A stretch of DNA of 62,562 bases from an uncultured Acidobacteriota bacterium (GCA_937870635.1 CALMZP010000097.1:1-62562); one strand, 5' to 3'. Positions 36,227-45,421 are shown, counted from the first letter of the stretch. Numbers and translations are program-made. The notes: generated by a model from the sequence alone, not told the origin.

Positions 36227-36254
36227 TGGAGTGCGGCAGCGGCTGCCGACTCCA
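36227..36254. repeat. TGGAGTGCGGCAGC palindrome, copy 1
   Basis: TGGAGTGCGGCAGC faces GGCTGCCGACTCCA with one base missing in the right arm. It begins one base after the M16 stop and precedes the phosphatase -10 box. Confidence 0.85.
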
Positions 36255-36259
36255 TCCTC

Positions 36260-36265
36260 TATAGT
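36260..36265 (+). promoter_or_regulatory. -10-like hexamer TATAGT before the histidine phosphatase
   Basis: TATAGT is separated by 7 nt from the ATG at 36273. It would drive the phosphatase and SGNH hydrolase pair. Confidence 0.55.
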
Positions 36266-36272
36266 TGCCCGC

Positions 36273-36770
36273 ATGTACCTGCTTGCGCTGCTCCTGACTC
36301 TTCTTCCCGTTGCGGCTTCGGACCTCACAACCGTCATCCTCGTCCGCCATGCCGAAAAGGTGGCGAGCACGGCGGATGATCCTGCGCTCAGCGAGACCGG
36401 GGTGGCCCGCGCTGCGGAACTGGCGCGCGTGCTGGCCGACGTTCCCGTCGACGCGATCTATACGACGCAGTACATTCGCACGCGCGACACGGCGGCGCCG
36501 CTGGCGAAGGCGCGCGGCATCAAACCGGTCGTGATCACGGCAGGCAAGACCTACGCGGCCGACCTCGCGAAGACGATTCGTGAGAAGCACGCGGGGCAGA
36601 CGGTACTGGTCGTCGGCCATTCGAACAGCACGTCGAACCTCCTGCGCGAGCTCGGAGTGGAGAACCCGCCGCGCATCGAGGAAACCCGCTACGACGATCT
36701 CTTTTTGTACGTCATTTCCGGAGAAGAGCCGCGCCTCTTCCCGCTCCGGTACGGCGCTCCGTCGCGATGA
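36273..36770 (+). CDS. Periplasmic histidine phosphatase (phosphoglycerate-mutase superfamily, SixA-like size)
   Basis: 165 residues. A signal peptide (LLALLLTLLPVAASD) precedes the RHG motif VILVRHAEK, with the phospho-acceptor His. The second catalytic His is in VLVVGHSNSTSNLL, and Arg in TQYIRTRDTA. Export argues for a periplasmic phosphatase and not SixA, which is cytosolic. Substrate unknown. The stop overlaps the next start by four bases (ATGA). Confidence 0.88.
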   Translation: MYLLALLLTLLPVAASDLTTVILVRHAEKVASTADDPALSETGVARAAELARVLADVPVDAIYTTQYIRTRDTAAPLAKARGIKPVVITAGKTYAADLAKTIREKHAGQTVLVVGHSNSTSNLLRELGVENPPRIEETRYDDLFLYVISGEEPRLFPLRYGAPSR

Positions 36771-37357
36771 CGCGTTTCCTGGCGCTCGGAGATTCGTACA
36801 CGATCGGCGAGGCCGTCGCCCCGGGCGATCGCTGGCCTGCCCTTCTTGCACAGCGCCTGCATCTGGACGAACCGGAGATCGTGGCGAAAACCGGATGGAC
36901 GACGGACGAGTTGAGCGCCGCGATCGACGCCGCGAGGCCGCAGGGTCCGTTCGATCTGGTGTCGCTGCTGATCGGAGTCAATGACCAGTATCGCGGGCGC
37001 GGGGCAGAGTCCTACCGGCCCGGATTCGTCTCGCTGCTCGACCGCGCCGTTGCCTTCGCTGGCGACGCTTCTCGACGCGTCGTCGTCGTGTCTATTCCTG
37101 ACTGGGGTGTGACACCGTTCGCCGCCGATCGCGATCGTGCGCACGTAGCCGCGCAGATCGATGCTTACAATCGTGTGAATCGCGAGGAAGCGGATCGGGC
37201 CGGCGCGCATTACGCCGACGTCACCGCCGTTTCGCGGGAGGCCGCCAGTCAGCCGGACCTCACCGCCGCTGACGGCCTGCATCCATCGGCGGACCAGTAC
37301 AGGCGGTGGGTGGAGATCATCCTGCCAGAGGCCCGGCTGGCCCTCGCTGCCCACTAA
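36767..37357 (+). CDS. SGNH/GDSL-type hydrolase
   Basis: 196 residues. Block I is FLALGDSYTIGEAV with the nucleophile Ser. Block III Asn is in LLIGVNDQYRG, and block V is DGLHPSADQYRRW with catalytic Asp and His. It acts as an esterase or lipase-like hydrolase on small acyl esters. There is no signal peptide, so it is cytosolic, although its coupled neighbour is exported. Confidence 0.88.
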   Translation: MTRFLALGDSYTIGEAVAPGDRWPALLAQRLHLDEPEIVAKTGWTTDELSAAIDAARPQGPFDLVSLLIGVNDQYRGRGAESYRPGFVSLLDRAVAFAGDASRRVVVVSIPDWGVTPFAADRDRAHVAAQIDAYNRVNREEADRAGAHYADVTAVSREAASQPDLTAADGLHPSADQYRRWVEIILPEARLALAAH

Positions 37358-37378
37358 CGGCCGCGCCTGCTTTGGGCG

Positions 37379-37384
37379 TATCCT
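37379..37384 (+). promoter_or_regulatory. -10-like hexamer TATCCT before the response regulator
   Basis: Six bases separate TATCCT from the ATG at 37391; no Shine-Dalgarno is present. Confidence 0.5.
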
Positions 37385-37390
37385 GCTTCC

Positions 37391-37777
37391 ATGTCAGGCA
37401 AGCCGACGGTCCTCGTGGTCGAGGACAACGAGATGATGCGCAAGCTCCTGTTCGCCGAGCTGACGCAGGATGGCCGTTTCACCGTCGAGCAGGCAGCGAC
37501 GGGAGAAGAGGGCCTGGAGAAGGCCGTCTCTTCCGATTGCAGCGTGATCGTCCTCGACATGATGCTGCCCGACACCGACGGGCTGCAGTTCATCGAGCAG
37601 CTCCGGATCAAACGCCCCGACTGTCCGTCGATCATCGCCATCACCGGCGCGCCGACCTCCGCGCTGCCGGACGGGGTCATCGAAGGCCCGTACCGCGGCT
37701 TCGTCAGCGCGATCTTCCGCAAACCGTTCGATCACGCGAAGCTTCGCGAAACCGTCGCGTTCTGCGTGACGTCATAG
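37391..37777 (+). CDS. Single-domain response regulator
   Basis: 128 residues, a receiver domain only. Acidic pocket VVEDNEMM, phospho-acceptor Asp in VIVLDMMLPDTDG, Thr in IITGAPT-like position, Lys in FRKPF. With no output domain it probably acts by protein contact (CheY-like or in a phosphorelay). No kinase gene is adjacent. Confidence 0.92.
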   Translation: MSGKPTVLVVEDNEMMRKLLFAELTQDGRFTVEQAATGEEGLEKAVSSDCSVIVLDMMLPDTDGLQFIEQLRIKRPDCPSIIAITGAPTSALPDGVIEGPYRGFVSAIFRKPFDHAKLRETVAFCVTS

Positions 37778-37778
37778 C

Positions 37779-38567
37779 TCACGGCGCGACCGTCCCGGCC
37801 ACTCCCAGCTCCGACCACGAATCGCCGGTCGTATTGTCGATCGATGATCCGTACGTGATCCAGCGATTGGAGCGCGCCGCGGCATCGGTGATGTTGCCGA
37901 CGAGGATCTGCGCCGCATCGTCGGTGACGGTCGCGAGCGCAACCTGCTGCATGCTCATCGGCGGAACCGTCACGACGTGAACCATGGGCGGGTTGGTCAT
38001 CACCGGATCCCACACCTGAAAGGTCTGCGTCCGCGTCGCGTCGAGATTGACGATTCCGACGTTCACTCGATAGCGCGCGTCGCGGCGCAAACCAAAGATC
38101 GACGCCGCAGGCGTATTGATCGCGCTCACCGGTACCGTCGAAAGGCTCTGCGACGTCGTACCACCCGTGGCCGGCTGCGGCGTCCAGATGCGTGAGGTCA
38201 CGTAAAGCACGGCGTTGAGATCGGCGGTATCGGCCGACGTCATGCCCGTGACGATGATCGATCCCAGGCCGTTCATCTGTAGAACCTCGCCGACGAAGTC
38301 TTCGACGCGAATCGCGCTGGAGGGAGCAATGTCGATCGTCAGCGGTGCGCGTGTCGCTCCACCGCTCTGCGGCAGCCAGTCGAAGCGCACGCGCTGCGTG
38401 ACGTTGCGGAGGTTGATCACCGCGATGTCCGAGCGGAAGTGCGTTGCATTCAACCCCGGGACGTTGCCGGCCACGGGAATGAGGACCTGAGGAGCGCCGC
38501 CGAGCGGCTGCACGAGATTGTTCACGGTGGACACAGCGAGGTAGAGGACGAGCGCGAGGGAGTTCAT
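37779..38567 (-). CDS. Secreted protein of unknown function
   Basis: 262 residues. A short hydrophobic N-terminus (MNSLALVLYLAVSTV) may be a signal peptide. The rest is predicted beta-rich: VLIPVAGNVPGLNATHFRSD, IAVINLRNVTQRVRFDWLPQ, then a second similar block RVNVGIVNLDATRTQTFQVW. Two such NVGIVNL/AVINL blocks suggest paired immunoglobulin- or jelly-roll-like domains, as in extracellular bacterial proteins with degenerate repeats. The ATG at 38567 is chosen because the longer frame upstream translates the repeat pair at 38635-38699. Ends two bases after the convergent response regulator's stop. Confidence 0.7.
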   Translation of the reverse strand: MNSLALVLYLAVSTVNNLVQPLGGAPQVLIPVAGNVPGLNATHFRSDIAVINLRNVTQRVRFDWLPQSGGATRAPLTIDIAPSSAIRVEDFVGEVLQMNGLGSIIVTGMTSADTADLNAVLYVTSRIWTPQPATGGTTSQSLSTVPVSAINTPAASIFGLRRDARYRVNVGIVNLDATRTQTFQVWDPVMTNPPMVHVVTVPPMSMQQVALATVTDDAAQILVGNITDAAARSNRWITYGSSIDNTTGDSWSELGVAGTVAP

Positions 38568-38634
38568 GCCCGTCGGTCGTACACGAGCGATGCCATGGGG
38601 TGGCTCCTGGAGACGCGTCCCTTCGGCAGACAGA

Positions 38635-38699
38635 GTGGAGCGCGGGCGACCTCGCCCGCGAAAATCGACACGGCGCGGGCGGGGTCGCCCGCGCTCCAC
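38635..38699. repeat. Inverted pair of REP-like palindromes (BIME-like)
   Basis: A plus-oriented copy (38635-38660) and a minus-oriented copy (38674-38699) face each other across 13 nt, like the bacterial interspersed mosaic elements of enterobacteria. Confidence 0.88.
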
Positions 38700-38721
38700 T
38701 GAACCCGTCAGGCTCCCCAGG

Positions 38722-40143
38722 CTACTGCCGGCCGAACACGCGCCGCCACCACGGACGCTTCGTGGGGTCCTTCGTCGACGGGGCGGGTTTCTTCGGCCGC
38801 TTCGCCGGCACGTCCACGGTTGAGTCCGCGCCGCGCGTCTCGGCGTCGAGTGCGAGTTTCACTTCCGCCCGCTCTTCCTTCGCCACCGGGCTGCCCGGGT
38901 ACTTCCCCAGATAGGCGTCGTAGGCCTTGAGGGCGCGGTCGTACTCGCCGGCCGAGTACATCGCCCGCGCGGCTTCGAGCGATTCGCGTTTCACGGCGAA
39001 CTCTTCGAGCTGGGCCTCGGTGAAGTACACCGCCGGTGCGCGATTCCCTTCGACGTAGAGCGCCGCTGAAACTCCGCCGAGAATGAGGACGAGCGAGCCG
39101 ACGATCGCAGCGAAGAGGCCGCCCGAGATCGGCCGGTCATGACTTCGCGCAGTCGTACCCCGGCTGCCGACGGCAGGAGTCATGTCGCTGTTCGATTTGC
39201 TCGTGACCGAGGGATATGTCTCAGGCCCGCGCCGCGAGGCCGCCAGTGTCGACACGGCTTCGGAGGGCCCGCCCTCCTCGATCGGTTCGGGAATGACCGT
39301 TGCGCTGATGGCCTGGAGATCCTGGAGCGCGGCTGCCGCGCTCTGATAGCGGCTCTCCGGGTCCTTCGCCATCATCTTCTTGAGAAAAGCCGACAGTGCA
39401 GGCGGTACCTGCGCGTGGACCTCGTGCGCCGGAGGAGGCTCGAGGTCCACGACGTTCCGGAGAATCGAGCTGACGTCGTTGGCGGCGAACGCCTTCACAC
39501 CCGTGGCCATCTCGTAGAGAACCGAGCCCGCCGAGAAGAGATCGGAACGGGCCGTGACGGCGGTGCACTTCACCTGCTCCGGCGACATGTAGCTCGGTGT
39601 TCCGAGCATTTCGCCGACCGCGGTCAGGTTCGAGTCGAGCGGCCGGGCGATGCCGAAGTCGGCGATCTTTGCTTCGCCCGACGCGGTGAGGAGGATGTTC
39701 GCGGGCTTGATGTCGCGGTGGACGATGCCCTTCGTGTGTGCGAACGCCAGCCCCCGCAGAATGTCCTCGGCAATCCGCAGCGCCTCGGCGAGGGGAAGCG
39801 GCTTCCGCTTCTTCATCCGCTCGCGGAGCGATTCTCCGTCGATGTATTCCGTGGCCAGCCAGGCGATCGTGTCGTTGTCGTAGCCGGGTTCGTAGAGCGT
39901 AACGATGTTCGGGTGCTGCAGGGAGCCGCACAACTCCGCTTCACGCTGAAGGCGTTTGTAGAACTCGTTGGCTTCGCTCTCGTCGTCGAAACGCTCCTCG
40001 ACATGGACCGTCTTGAGCGCGACTTTCCGGCCGATGCGGCGGTCGCGGGCGAGATAAACCATCCCCATGGCGCCGCGACCGAGCACGCTCTCGACCTCGT
40101 AAGGGCCGTAGTTCTTGCGGATGTCGCCCGCCGGGTCGGTCAT
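38722..40143 (-). CDS. Membrane-anchored serine/threonine protein kinase
   Basis: 473 residues. Kinase domain at residues 13-275: Gly loop GRGAMGMVY, catalytic Lys in KVALKTV, catalytic loop VHRDIKPANIL, DFG in IADFGIARP, and the activation segment LGTPSYMSPEQV. A Ser/Pro linker is followed by one helix (LFAAIVGSLVLILGGVSAALYV) and a C-terminal domain with a TPR-like helical pair (ARAMYSAGEYDRALKAYDAY). The C-terminus would be periplasmic and may sense a signal; the end is Lys/Pro-rich. It precedes no obvious target gene. Confidence 0.93.
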   Translation of the reverse strand: MTDPAGDIRKNYGPYEVESVLGRGAMGMVYLARDRRIGRKVALKTVHVEERFDDESEANEFYKRLQREAELCGSLQHPNIVTLYEPGYDNDTIAWLATEYIDGESLRERMKKRKPLPLAEALRIAEDILRGLAFAHTKGIVHRDIKPANILLTASGEAKIADFGIARPLDSNLTAVGEMLGTPSYMSPEQVKCTAVTARSDLFSAGSVLYEMATGVKAFAANDVSSILRNVVDLEPPPAHEVHAQVPPALSAFLKKMMAKDPESRYQSAAAALQDLQAISATVIPEPIEEGGPSEAVSTLAASRRGPETYPSVTSKSNSDMTPAVGSRGTTARSHDRPISGGLFAAIVGSLVLILGGVSAALYVEGNRAPAVYFTEAQLEEFAVKRESLEAARAMYSAGEYDRALKAYDAYLGKYPGSPVAKEERAEVKLALDAETRGADSTVDVPAKRPKKPAPSTKDPTKRPWWRRVFGRQ

Positions 40144-40177
40144 TGGTAGCCTGAAATGATACCTGTCGGGCCGAAAT

Positions 40178-42034
40178 TCACGGTTTCAGGCGCTCCTTGA
40201 AGAACCGGACGATGGATACCGTCGACCGGATGCGGTTCGGGGTCTTCCTCCACCCGTGACCCTCGTCGGGAAAAAGAATGTACTCCACGGGGACGTTTCG
40301 TTTCTTGAGAGACTCGACTGTCTGTTCCGCCTCGATGACCGGCACGTTGGTGTCATTGGCGCCATGGAGGACCAGCAGGGGAGTGCGAATGCGGTCGACC
40401 TTGTGAATCGGTGAGAGCGTGCGAAGCATCGCCGCTTCTGTAGCCGGATTGCCGTATTCGATCGTCGAGATCGCTGCCATCCACGGTTCGCTGTGCTTGA
40501 AGAATGTCTCGAAATTGATGATGCCAAACAGGTTCGCTCCCGCCGCAAAGAGGTCGGGATATTCGGTGACGCCGGCCATCACCATGTAGCCGCCGTAGGA
40601 GCCGCCCATGATTCCGAGACGCTTCGGATCGGATATGCCGGCCGTCACGAGATGGTCGGTCGTCGCCTTGATGTCGCGAACGCCGTTGACGCGCAGCGCG
40701 CCGTTGTCGAGGTTCACGAACTTCTTCCCAAAACCGGCTGACCCTCGCACGTTCGGGGCAAAGACGGCCATCCCGTTCATGGCCAGGGCCTGGTAGGTGC
40801 TGTTGAATGTCGGCCGCTCCTGTCCTTCGGGACCGCCGTGAAAGCTCAGGACCGTCGCGTAAGGAGGCTTTGCGTCGCGCGGGCGGTACAGCCAGCCAGA
40901 GAGCTCGAGGCCATCGTGAGCTTTGTAAGTGACGAGCTCGGGCCGCACGAACGAAGAGAGATCGATGCCGGGATGCGGACTGAACGTGAGCTGCCTGAAC
41001 GACGAGCCATCCGGCGTGATCCAGATGTCGACGATGCGGTTCGAACCTGAGAGGACGAAGGCCGCCGCAGATCCGGATCGCGCGACCTCGATGTCCGCGA
41101 CGATATCCGCGGGAAGCTCAGTGACTTTGCTCTGCTTCGCTCCGTCGACGACGAGCTTCGTCACCTCGCTGCGTCCGGCAACGTTCCAGACGAGGTAACC
41201 CGCGGCACGGGATTCATCCAGGGTGATCCCTGCGAGCTCGGCGTCGGTGCGGCTGGCAAGCACCTCCATCGGTCCCGGTTTTCCTCCCGCAATGCGCACC
41301 CGGAGAAGCGCGGAGCGATCTCGGTCCGGGTTCCCGGTCATGTAGACGACGTCGGGGGTCGCACCGAACTGCGCCTGGTCGAACTCCGCGGGCGGAGTGT
41401 GCCTCGTCAGGAGAATCTCCTCGCCGCCGGCCATCGAAACGCGGTAGATGTCGTTGTCGCCGCGATTGCGAAGACGATCAATCAGGGCGTACCGACCATC
41501 TACGCTGATGTCGAGGACCACGCTGATTCCCTGGCTTTGCGCGATCGAACGCATCTCGCCGCTGGCGATGTCGAGCACCCAGCTGTCGACCGAATCGCCG
41601 GACCGCTGATTCGATCCGATCACCAGCGCTTTTGAATCGGGCGTCCACTCGCCCAGCCAGTTGTTCTCTTTCCCACCCGCCGTCAGGCGCCGCAGGCCGG
41701 TGCCGTCGGGCCGCACGACGTAAATCTGCGAATTGAGCCCGCCGCCCGGAGCGACCTGGATCGCGATCCACTCGCCGCGCGGTGCCCAGAGCATCGCCGT
41801 GACCGGGTCTTCGAGCGCCGTCACCTGCCTCGGATATCCGCCGGCGGCAGGAATGATCCACACCTGCGGCGAACCGCTGATGTTGGTGATGAACGCGATC
41901 CGGCTGCTGTCCGGCGAGAACGAGGGGGCATACGCCGACCCCGTCTTCGCCATCAGGGCCACGGAGCGCTCGAGATCGTCGGCAGACGTCGCCGCCGCCA
42001 GGAACAGCGAGAGGAGCAGGGCGGTGGTTTTCAT
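40178..42034 (-). CDS. S9 family prolyl oligopeptidase-like peptidase (exported)
   Basis: 618 residues with signal peptide (LLLSLFLAAATSA). A WD40/TolB-like beta-propeller in residues 30-370 has repeated FSPDSSRIAFITN and WTPDSKALVIG-type strands. A C-terminal alpha/beta-hydrolase domain follows, with the nucleophile in IMGGSYGGYM, Asp in GANDTNVPV and His in DEGHGW. It cleaves short peptides, probably in the periplasm. The ATG at 42034 lies 7 nt after TACAAT on the minus strand. Confidence 0.93.
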   Translation of the reverse strand: MKTTALLLSLFLAAATSADDLERSVALMAKTGSAYAPSFSPDSSRIAFITNISGSPQVWIIPAAGGYPRQVTALEDPVTAMLWAPRGEWIAIQVAPGGGLNSQIYVVRPDGTGLRRLTAGGKENNWLGEWTPDSKALVIGSNQRSGDSVDSWVLDIASGEMRSIAQSQGISVVLDISVDGRYALIDRLRNRGDNDIYRVSMAGGEEILLTRHTPPAEFDQAQFGATPDVVYMTGNPDRDRSALLRVRIAGGKPGPMEVLASRTDAELAGITLDESRAAGYLVWNVAGRSEVTKLVVDGAKQSKVTELPADIVADIEVARSGSAAAFVLSGSNRIVDIWITPDGSSFRQLTFSPHPGIDLSSFVRPELVTYKAHDGLELSGWLYRPRDAKPPYATVLSFHGGPEGQERPTFNSTYQALAMNGMAVFAPNVRGSAGFGKKFVNLDNGALRVNGVRDIKATTDHLVTAGISDPKRLGIMGGSYGGYMVMAGVTEYPDLFAAGANLFGIINFETFFKHSEPWMAAISTIEYGNPATEAAMLRTLSPIHKVDRIRTPLLVLHGANDTNVPVIEAEQTVESLKKRNVPVEYILFPDEGHGWRKTPNRIRSTVSIVRFFKERLKP

Positions 42035-42041
42035 GGGGGGG

Positions 42042-42047
42042 ATTGTA
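42042..42047 (-). promoter_or_regulatory. -10-like hexamer TACAAT before the S9 peptidase
   Basis: On the minus strand TACAAT is followed by seven bases (C-rich) and the ATG. Confidence 0.55.
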
Positions 42048-42087
42048 TTGGGAAGGGGGAGCGGAAAGGTTCTTTGGAAAGGGGGAA

Positions 42088-42194
42088 CGGGAATGTTGAA
42101 TGTTCAATGTTCAATGTTGAATGTTGAATGTTGAATAGTGAGGTAATTCACCGTTCATCGTTCAACATGCAACATTCAACATTGAACATTCCCG
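42088..42194. repeat. AATGTTG-word inverted array
   Basis: The left arm is GGGAATGTTGAATGTTCAAT followed by further AATGTTG words. The right arm is inverted: AACATGCAACATTCAACATT then GAACATTCCC. The divergent space 42035-42337 between the S9 and GlnRS genes otherwise holds a small hairpin (TCCCCCAG/GGGGGA near 42261-42287) and the GlnRS -10 box TAGACT at 42323-42328. Confidence 0.85.
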
Positions 42195-42337
42195 TCTCTC
42201 TATAACCTCCCCGAACCTCACCCCTGACCGCCCCCCTCCTCCCTCGCTTCGCGACACATTCCCCCAGTCTTCGCCGGGGGAGAAGGGAATGGCCGAAATG
42301 GCGTGTGCTCCCGCCCGCGTTGTAGACTCCCGCGCCC

Positions 42338-44014
42338 ATGACCACCGTCGAGGCCCCCCGTTCGCTTGATTTCATCCGGGAGATCGTCGAGGACGATCTT
42401 CGCGCTGGAAAGCACGAGAGGGTGGTCACCCGCTTTCCGCCCGAGCCGAACGGGTACCTGCACATCGGGCACGCGAAGTCGATCTGCCTGAACTTCGGAA
42501 TCGCCGGCGAATATCGCGGCAAGTGCAATCTCCGCTTCGACGACACGAACCCGACCAAAGAAGAAGCCGAGTACGCGCACGCGATCGAGCGTGACGTGCG
42601 CTGGCTCGGATTCGAATGGGACGGCGAACCGCGCCACGCCTCCGACTACTTCGAGCAGCTGTACGGGTACGCGGAACATCTCGTCCGGGAAGGGAAGGCG
42701 TACGTCGACAGCCTCTCGGCCGAGGACATGCGGCAGTACCGCGGCACGCTGACGGAGGCCGGCAAGGATAGTCCGTACCGCAATCGTTCCGTCGAGGAGA
42801 ATCTCGACCTCTTCCGCCGCATGCGCGCCGGTGAGTTCGAGGACGGCGCGCACGTTCTCCGCGCGAAGATCGACATGTCCTCGCCGAACGTGAACATGCG
42901 CGATCCCGTTCTCTACCGGATCCGCCACGAGACGCATCACCGCACCGGCGATCAGTGGTGCATCTACCCGATGTATGACATGGCGCACCCGCCGTCCGAT
43001 GCGATCGAGCACGTCACGCATTCGCTCTGCACCCTGGAGTTCGAGGATCACCGGCCGCTCTACGACTGGCTGATCGAGAACCTCCCCGTTCCGTCGCGGC
43101 CACGCCAGATCGAGTTTGCGCGTCTCAACCTCAATTACACGGTCATGAGCAAGAGGAAGCTTCTGCGGCTCGTCGAAGAGCGTCATGTCAGCGGCTGGGA
43201 CGATCCGCGGATGCCGACGCTCGCAGCGATGAGGCGCCGCGGATACACGCCGGCGGCCATCCGGAACTTCTGCGACCGCGTCGGCGTGGCGCGCCGCGAG
43301 AACGTCATCGACGTCGCGCTCCTCGAGTTCAGCGTGAGGGAAGATCTGAACCTCACCGCGCGCCGGGTCATGGGGGTGCTTCGCCCGCTGCGGGTCGTCA
43401 TCGAGAACTATCCCGATGGGCAGACCGAGGAGTTCGAGACGCCGAACAACCCGGAGGATCCGTCAGCAGGGACGCGGCGCGTGCCTTTTTCACGCGTCCT
43501 CTACATCGAGCGCGACGACTTCATGGAAGACCCGCCGAAGAAATTTTTCCGCTTCGCGCCTGGACGCGAAGTCCGCCTTCGTTCGGCGTACTTCGTCACC
43601 TGCACGGACGTGGTCAAGGATGCAGACGGCGAGATCGTCGAGCTTCGTGCCGCATACGATCCTGCGACGCGGGGCGGTGATTCGCCCGACGGCCGCAGAC
43701 CGAAGGCCACTCTGCACTGGGTGTCGGCCGAGCATGCGATCGACTGCGAAGTGCGCCTTTACGATCGTCTCTTCCGTAGCGAGAACCCGGAGGAGAGCGG
43801 CGACTTCATCGCCGACATCAATCCGGATTCGCTCGAGGTCGTGACCCACGCCAGGCTGGAGCCTTCCGTCCGCGGAGCAGCTCCGCTGACGACGTATCAG
43901 TTCGAGCGCCTCGGATACTTCTGCGTCGATCCCGATTCCACGCCGGAGCGGCTGGTGTTCAACCGAACCGCGACGCTCAAGGACACCTGGGCGAAAGTCA
44001 GCTCGAAACAATGA
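42338..44014 (+). CDS. glnS: Glutaminyl-tRNA synthetase
   Basis: 558 residues. Class I synthetase that attaches glutamine to tRNA-Gln. HIGH motif in [20 protein letters not shown] and the KMSKS equivalent in [11 protein letters not shown]. The GlnRS-specific features [10 protein letters not shown] and [20 protein letters not shown] are clear. The C-terminal anticodon-binding beta-barrels include [19 protein letters not shown]. Presence of GlnRS means the organism need not use the GatCAB route for Gln. The stop TGA lies at the edge of the repeat array at 44010. Confidence 0.96.
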   Translation: MTTVEAPRSLDFIREIVEDDLRAGKHERVVTRFPPEPNGYLHIGHAKSICLNFGIAGEYRGKCNLRFDDTNPTKEEAEYAHAIERDVRWLGFEWDGEPRHASDYFEQLYGYAEHLVREGKAYVDSLSAEDMRQYRGTLTEAGKDSPYRNRSVEENLDLFRRMRAGEFEDGAHVLRAKIDMSSPNVNMRDPVLYRIRHETHHRTGDQWCIYPMYDMAHPPSDAIEHVTHSLCTLEFEDHRPLYDWLIENLPVPSRPRQIEFARLNLNYTVMSKRKLLRLVEERHVSGWDDPRMPTLAAMRRRGYTPAAIRNFCDRVGVARRENVIDVALLEFSVREDLNLTARRVMGVLRPLRVVIENYPDGQTEEFETPNNPEDPSAGTRRVPFSRVLYIERDDFMEDPPKKFFRFAPGREVRLRSAYFVTCTDVVKDADGEIVELRAAYDPATRGGDSPDGRRPKATLHWVSAEHAIDCEVRLYDRLFRSENPEESGDFIADINPDSLEVVTHARLEPSVRGAAPLTTYQFERLGYFCVDPDSTPERLVFNRTATLKDTWAKVSSKQ

Positions 44015-44212
44015 ACGATTCTTTTGAACGATGAACGAACGATGAAGGCAATCAACACGTCATCCTGAGCTGCAAAGACAGCGAAGGATCTCAGAATACG
44101 CAGATTGAGATCCTTCGCCGTCTGCGCGGCTCAGGGATGACGTGGACCCGGCGCCGCACTCACCCTCGATTGCTCTCATCGTTCATCGTTCAAAAGCATC
44201 GTTCGTTCAAAG
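44010..44212. repeat. Nested palindromic element B (GAACGATGA arms around a CGTCATCCTGAG hairpin)
   Basis: Left arm words ATGAACGATT, TTTTGAACGATGAACGAACG (44010-44047). Centre hairpin (44056-44144) with arms CACGTCATCCTGAGCTGC and the inverted GGCTCAGGGATGACGTG. Right arm words CATCGTTCATCGTTCAAAAG and CATCGTTCGTTCAAAG (44178-44212). It lies between the convergent glnS and small membrane protein genes. Confidence 0.9.
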
Positions 44213-44215
44213 GGG

Positions 44216-44413
44216 TCAATGCTCCCTGTCCGCGGGATCGGTGGCCGGCTGCTGCGTTTGCCTGTTGCGGTTGGCAGAGGGATTCGGCGCGTTCTCGCGG
44301 GCTTCCGCCTCGCGAAGGTGCCGGTGGTGGTTGACGAGGCCGTAGTGCGCTGCCAGCGCTGCCCCGAGGCCGACGGCGCCGCCGAAGACAAATCGTCTCG
44401 TGTCACGGTCCAT
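44216..44413 (-). CDS. Small membrane protein
   Basis: 65 residues. A basic N-terminus (MDRDTRRFV), one Gly/Ala-rich helix (FGGAVGLGAALAAHYGLV), then a His/Arg/Glu-rich and Asn/Gln-rich cytosolic or periplasmic tail. Shine-Dalgarno AGGAGG sits 5 nt before the ATG, which makes the gene credible despite its size. It is divergent from the zinc-ribbon gene. Function unknown. Confidence 0.65.
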   Translation of the reverse strand: MDRDTRRFVFGGAVGLGAALAAHYGLVNHHRHLREAEARENAPNPSANRNRQTQQPATDPADREH

Positions 44414-44489
44414 GACTGCCTCCTGAAGGGGGCAACTCTACTCCAAACCGCGGCAGGCGGCGTGATCCCCGTCATCATTCCGTGACATC

Positions 44490-44495
44490 TATAAT
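44490..44495 (+). promoter_or_regulatory. -10 hexamer TATAAT upstream of the zinc-ribbon gene
   Basis: Consensus TATAAT inside the AT-rich stretch 44484-44515. No -35 match is clear at 16-18 nt upstream. Confidence 0.55.
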
Positions 44496-44546
44496 TTTCA
44501 TCTGTTAATATCAGCCAACAAATGGATGGGGGAGGTGCCGGGAGAA

Positions 44547-44774
44547 ATGGCGGTGTGCTGGCGGTGCCCTGAATGCAGCGAAGTCAGCTGCGAGGACGAT
44601 GTAAATGCCGAGGGGAAGGCGCTGGCCTGTGACCATTGCGAACGGCCGTTCACTCCCCAGCAGACGCAGTGCCCCGTGTGTGACTCGCGCAACCCGTGGG
44701 CGCGCCGCGATTCAGTCCATTACTGGTGCCTCGAGTGCGGGCACACACAGACGTTCTACTCGCGCACGGCCTGA
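44547..44774 (+). CDS. Small double zinc-ribbon protein
   Basis: 75 residues. Four Cys pairs: CWRCPEC, CDHCERPF, CPVCDSR and CLECGHT, enough for two zinc ribbons. This is a common architecture for small RNA/DNA- or protein-binding adaptors. The start at 44547 has GGAGG 11 nt upstream; the in-frame ATG at 44526 would add seven residues and is possible. Function unknown. Confidence 0.65.
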   Translation: MAVCWRCPECSEVSCEDDVNAEGKALACDHCERPFTPQQTQCPVCDSRNPWARRDSVHYWCLECGHTQTFYSRTA

Positions 44775-44904
44775 AGTTTTCTGCGCCGCGTGGCGGAGGC
44801 GGAAGGGCCTGCGAGCGCCGCCGAGCAGCCCGAAGAGTGGTCCTGGAGCCGTCTGAAGCGCTAGAATTGACGCGGCGTCGAACGCTGATCGACGGGAGGG
44901 TGTG

Positions 44905-45417
44905 ATGGGGGAGATCAAGCTGTTCCAGATCTGCTACGAGGGAGACCTCACCGCGGAGCTGTCCTACGCAATGCGCCAGCTCGGCGCGGAACCAAATTTC
45001 GATCAGAGCTGGCATGTCTGGCTGCCGGAGGGACGACACGCAGCGCCCCTCGTTCGGTATCTGCGCACCCATGTGGCCGGCGACTCGCGCCTTCTCGTGG
45101 CGTGCACGCAATTCACGACGTCGCGTGACTTTCTTCTCGTGCGGCACAGCCTGACGCCGGACGCCGATTACTCCGAGCTCCACGACGCGCTCGACCGTCT
45201 GGGCACCGTCGTGGCGCTTCCGTTCGAGAGTACCTTCATCGTCAAATCAAACGATCGGTCGGACGTTCAGACGCTCGGACGGGCGCTCGGCGAGCTCTGT
45301 CCGGACGATTCGCTGATGGTCACCGGTGTAAGCCACGACTGGGCATATAGCGTCGCCGGGAAGAGTCTGATGTTCGTCGCACGCGACGCGCAGGTAGGAC
45401 AGTTTCGGGGCTTCTGA
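44905..45417 (+). CDS. Conserved-looking protein of unknown function
   Basis: 170 residues, probably a cytosolic alpha/beta fold: LFQICYEGDLTAELSYAMRQ, LLVACTQFTTSRDFLLVRHS, VVALPFESTFIVKSNDRSDV and LGELCPDDSLMVTGVSHDWA. Strands alternate with helices, as in a small ferredoxin-like domain. The Shine-Dalgarno GGGAGGG precedes ATG 44905 (GTG at 44902 is also possible). No family is recognised. An inverted array begins right after its stop. Confidence 0.65.
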   Translation: MGEIKLFQICYEGDLTAELSYAMRQLGAEPNFDQSWHVWLPEGRHAAPLVRYLRTHVAGDSRLLVACTQFTTSRDFLLVRHSLTPDADYSELHDALDRLGTVVALPFESTFIVKSNDRSDVQTLGRALGELCPDDSLMVTGVSHDWAYSVAGKSLMFVARDAQVGQFRGF

Positions 45418-45421
45418 CCCC

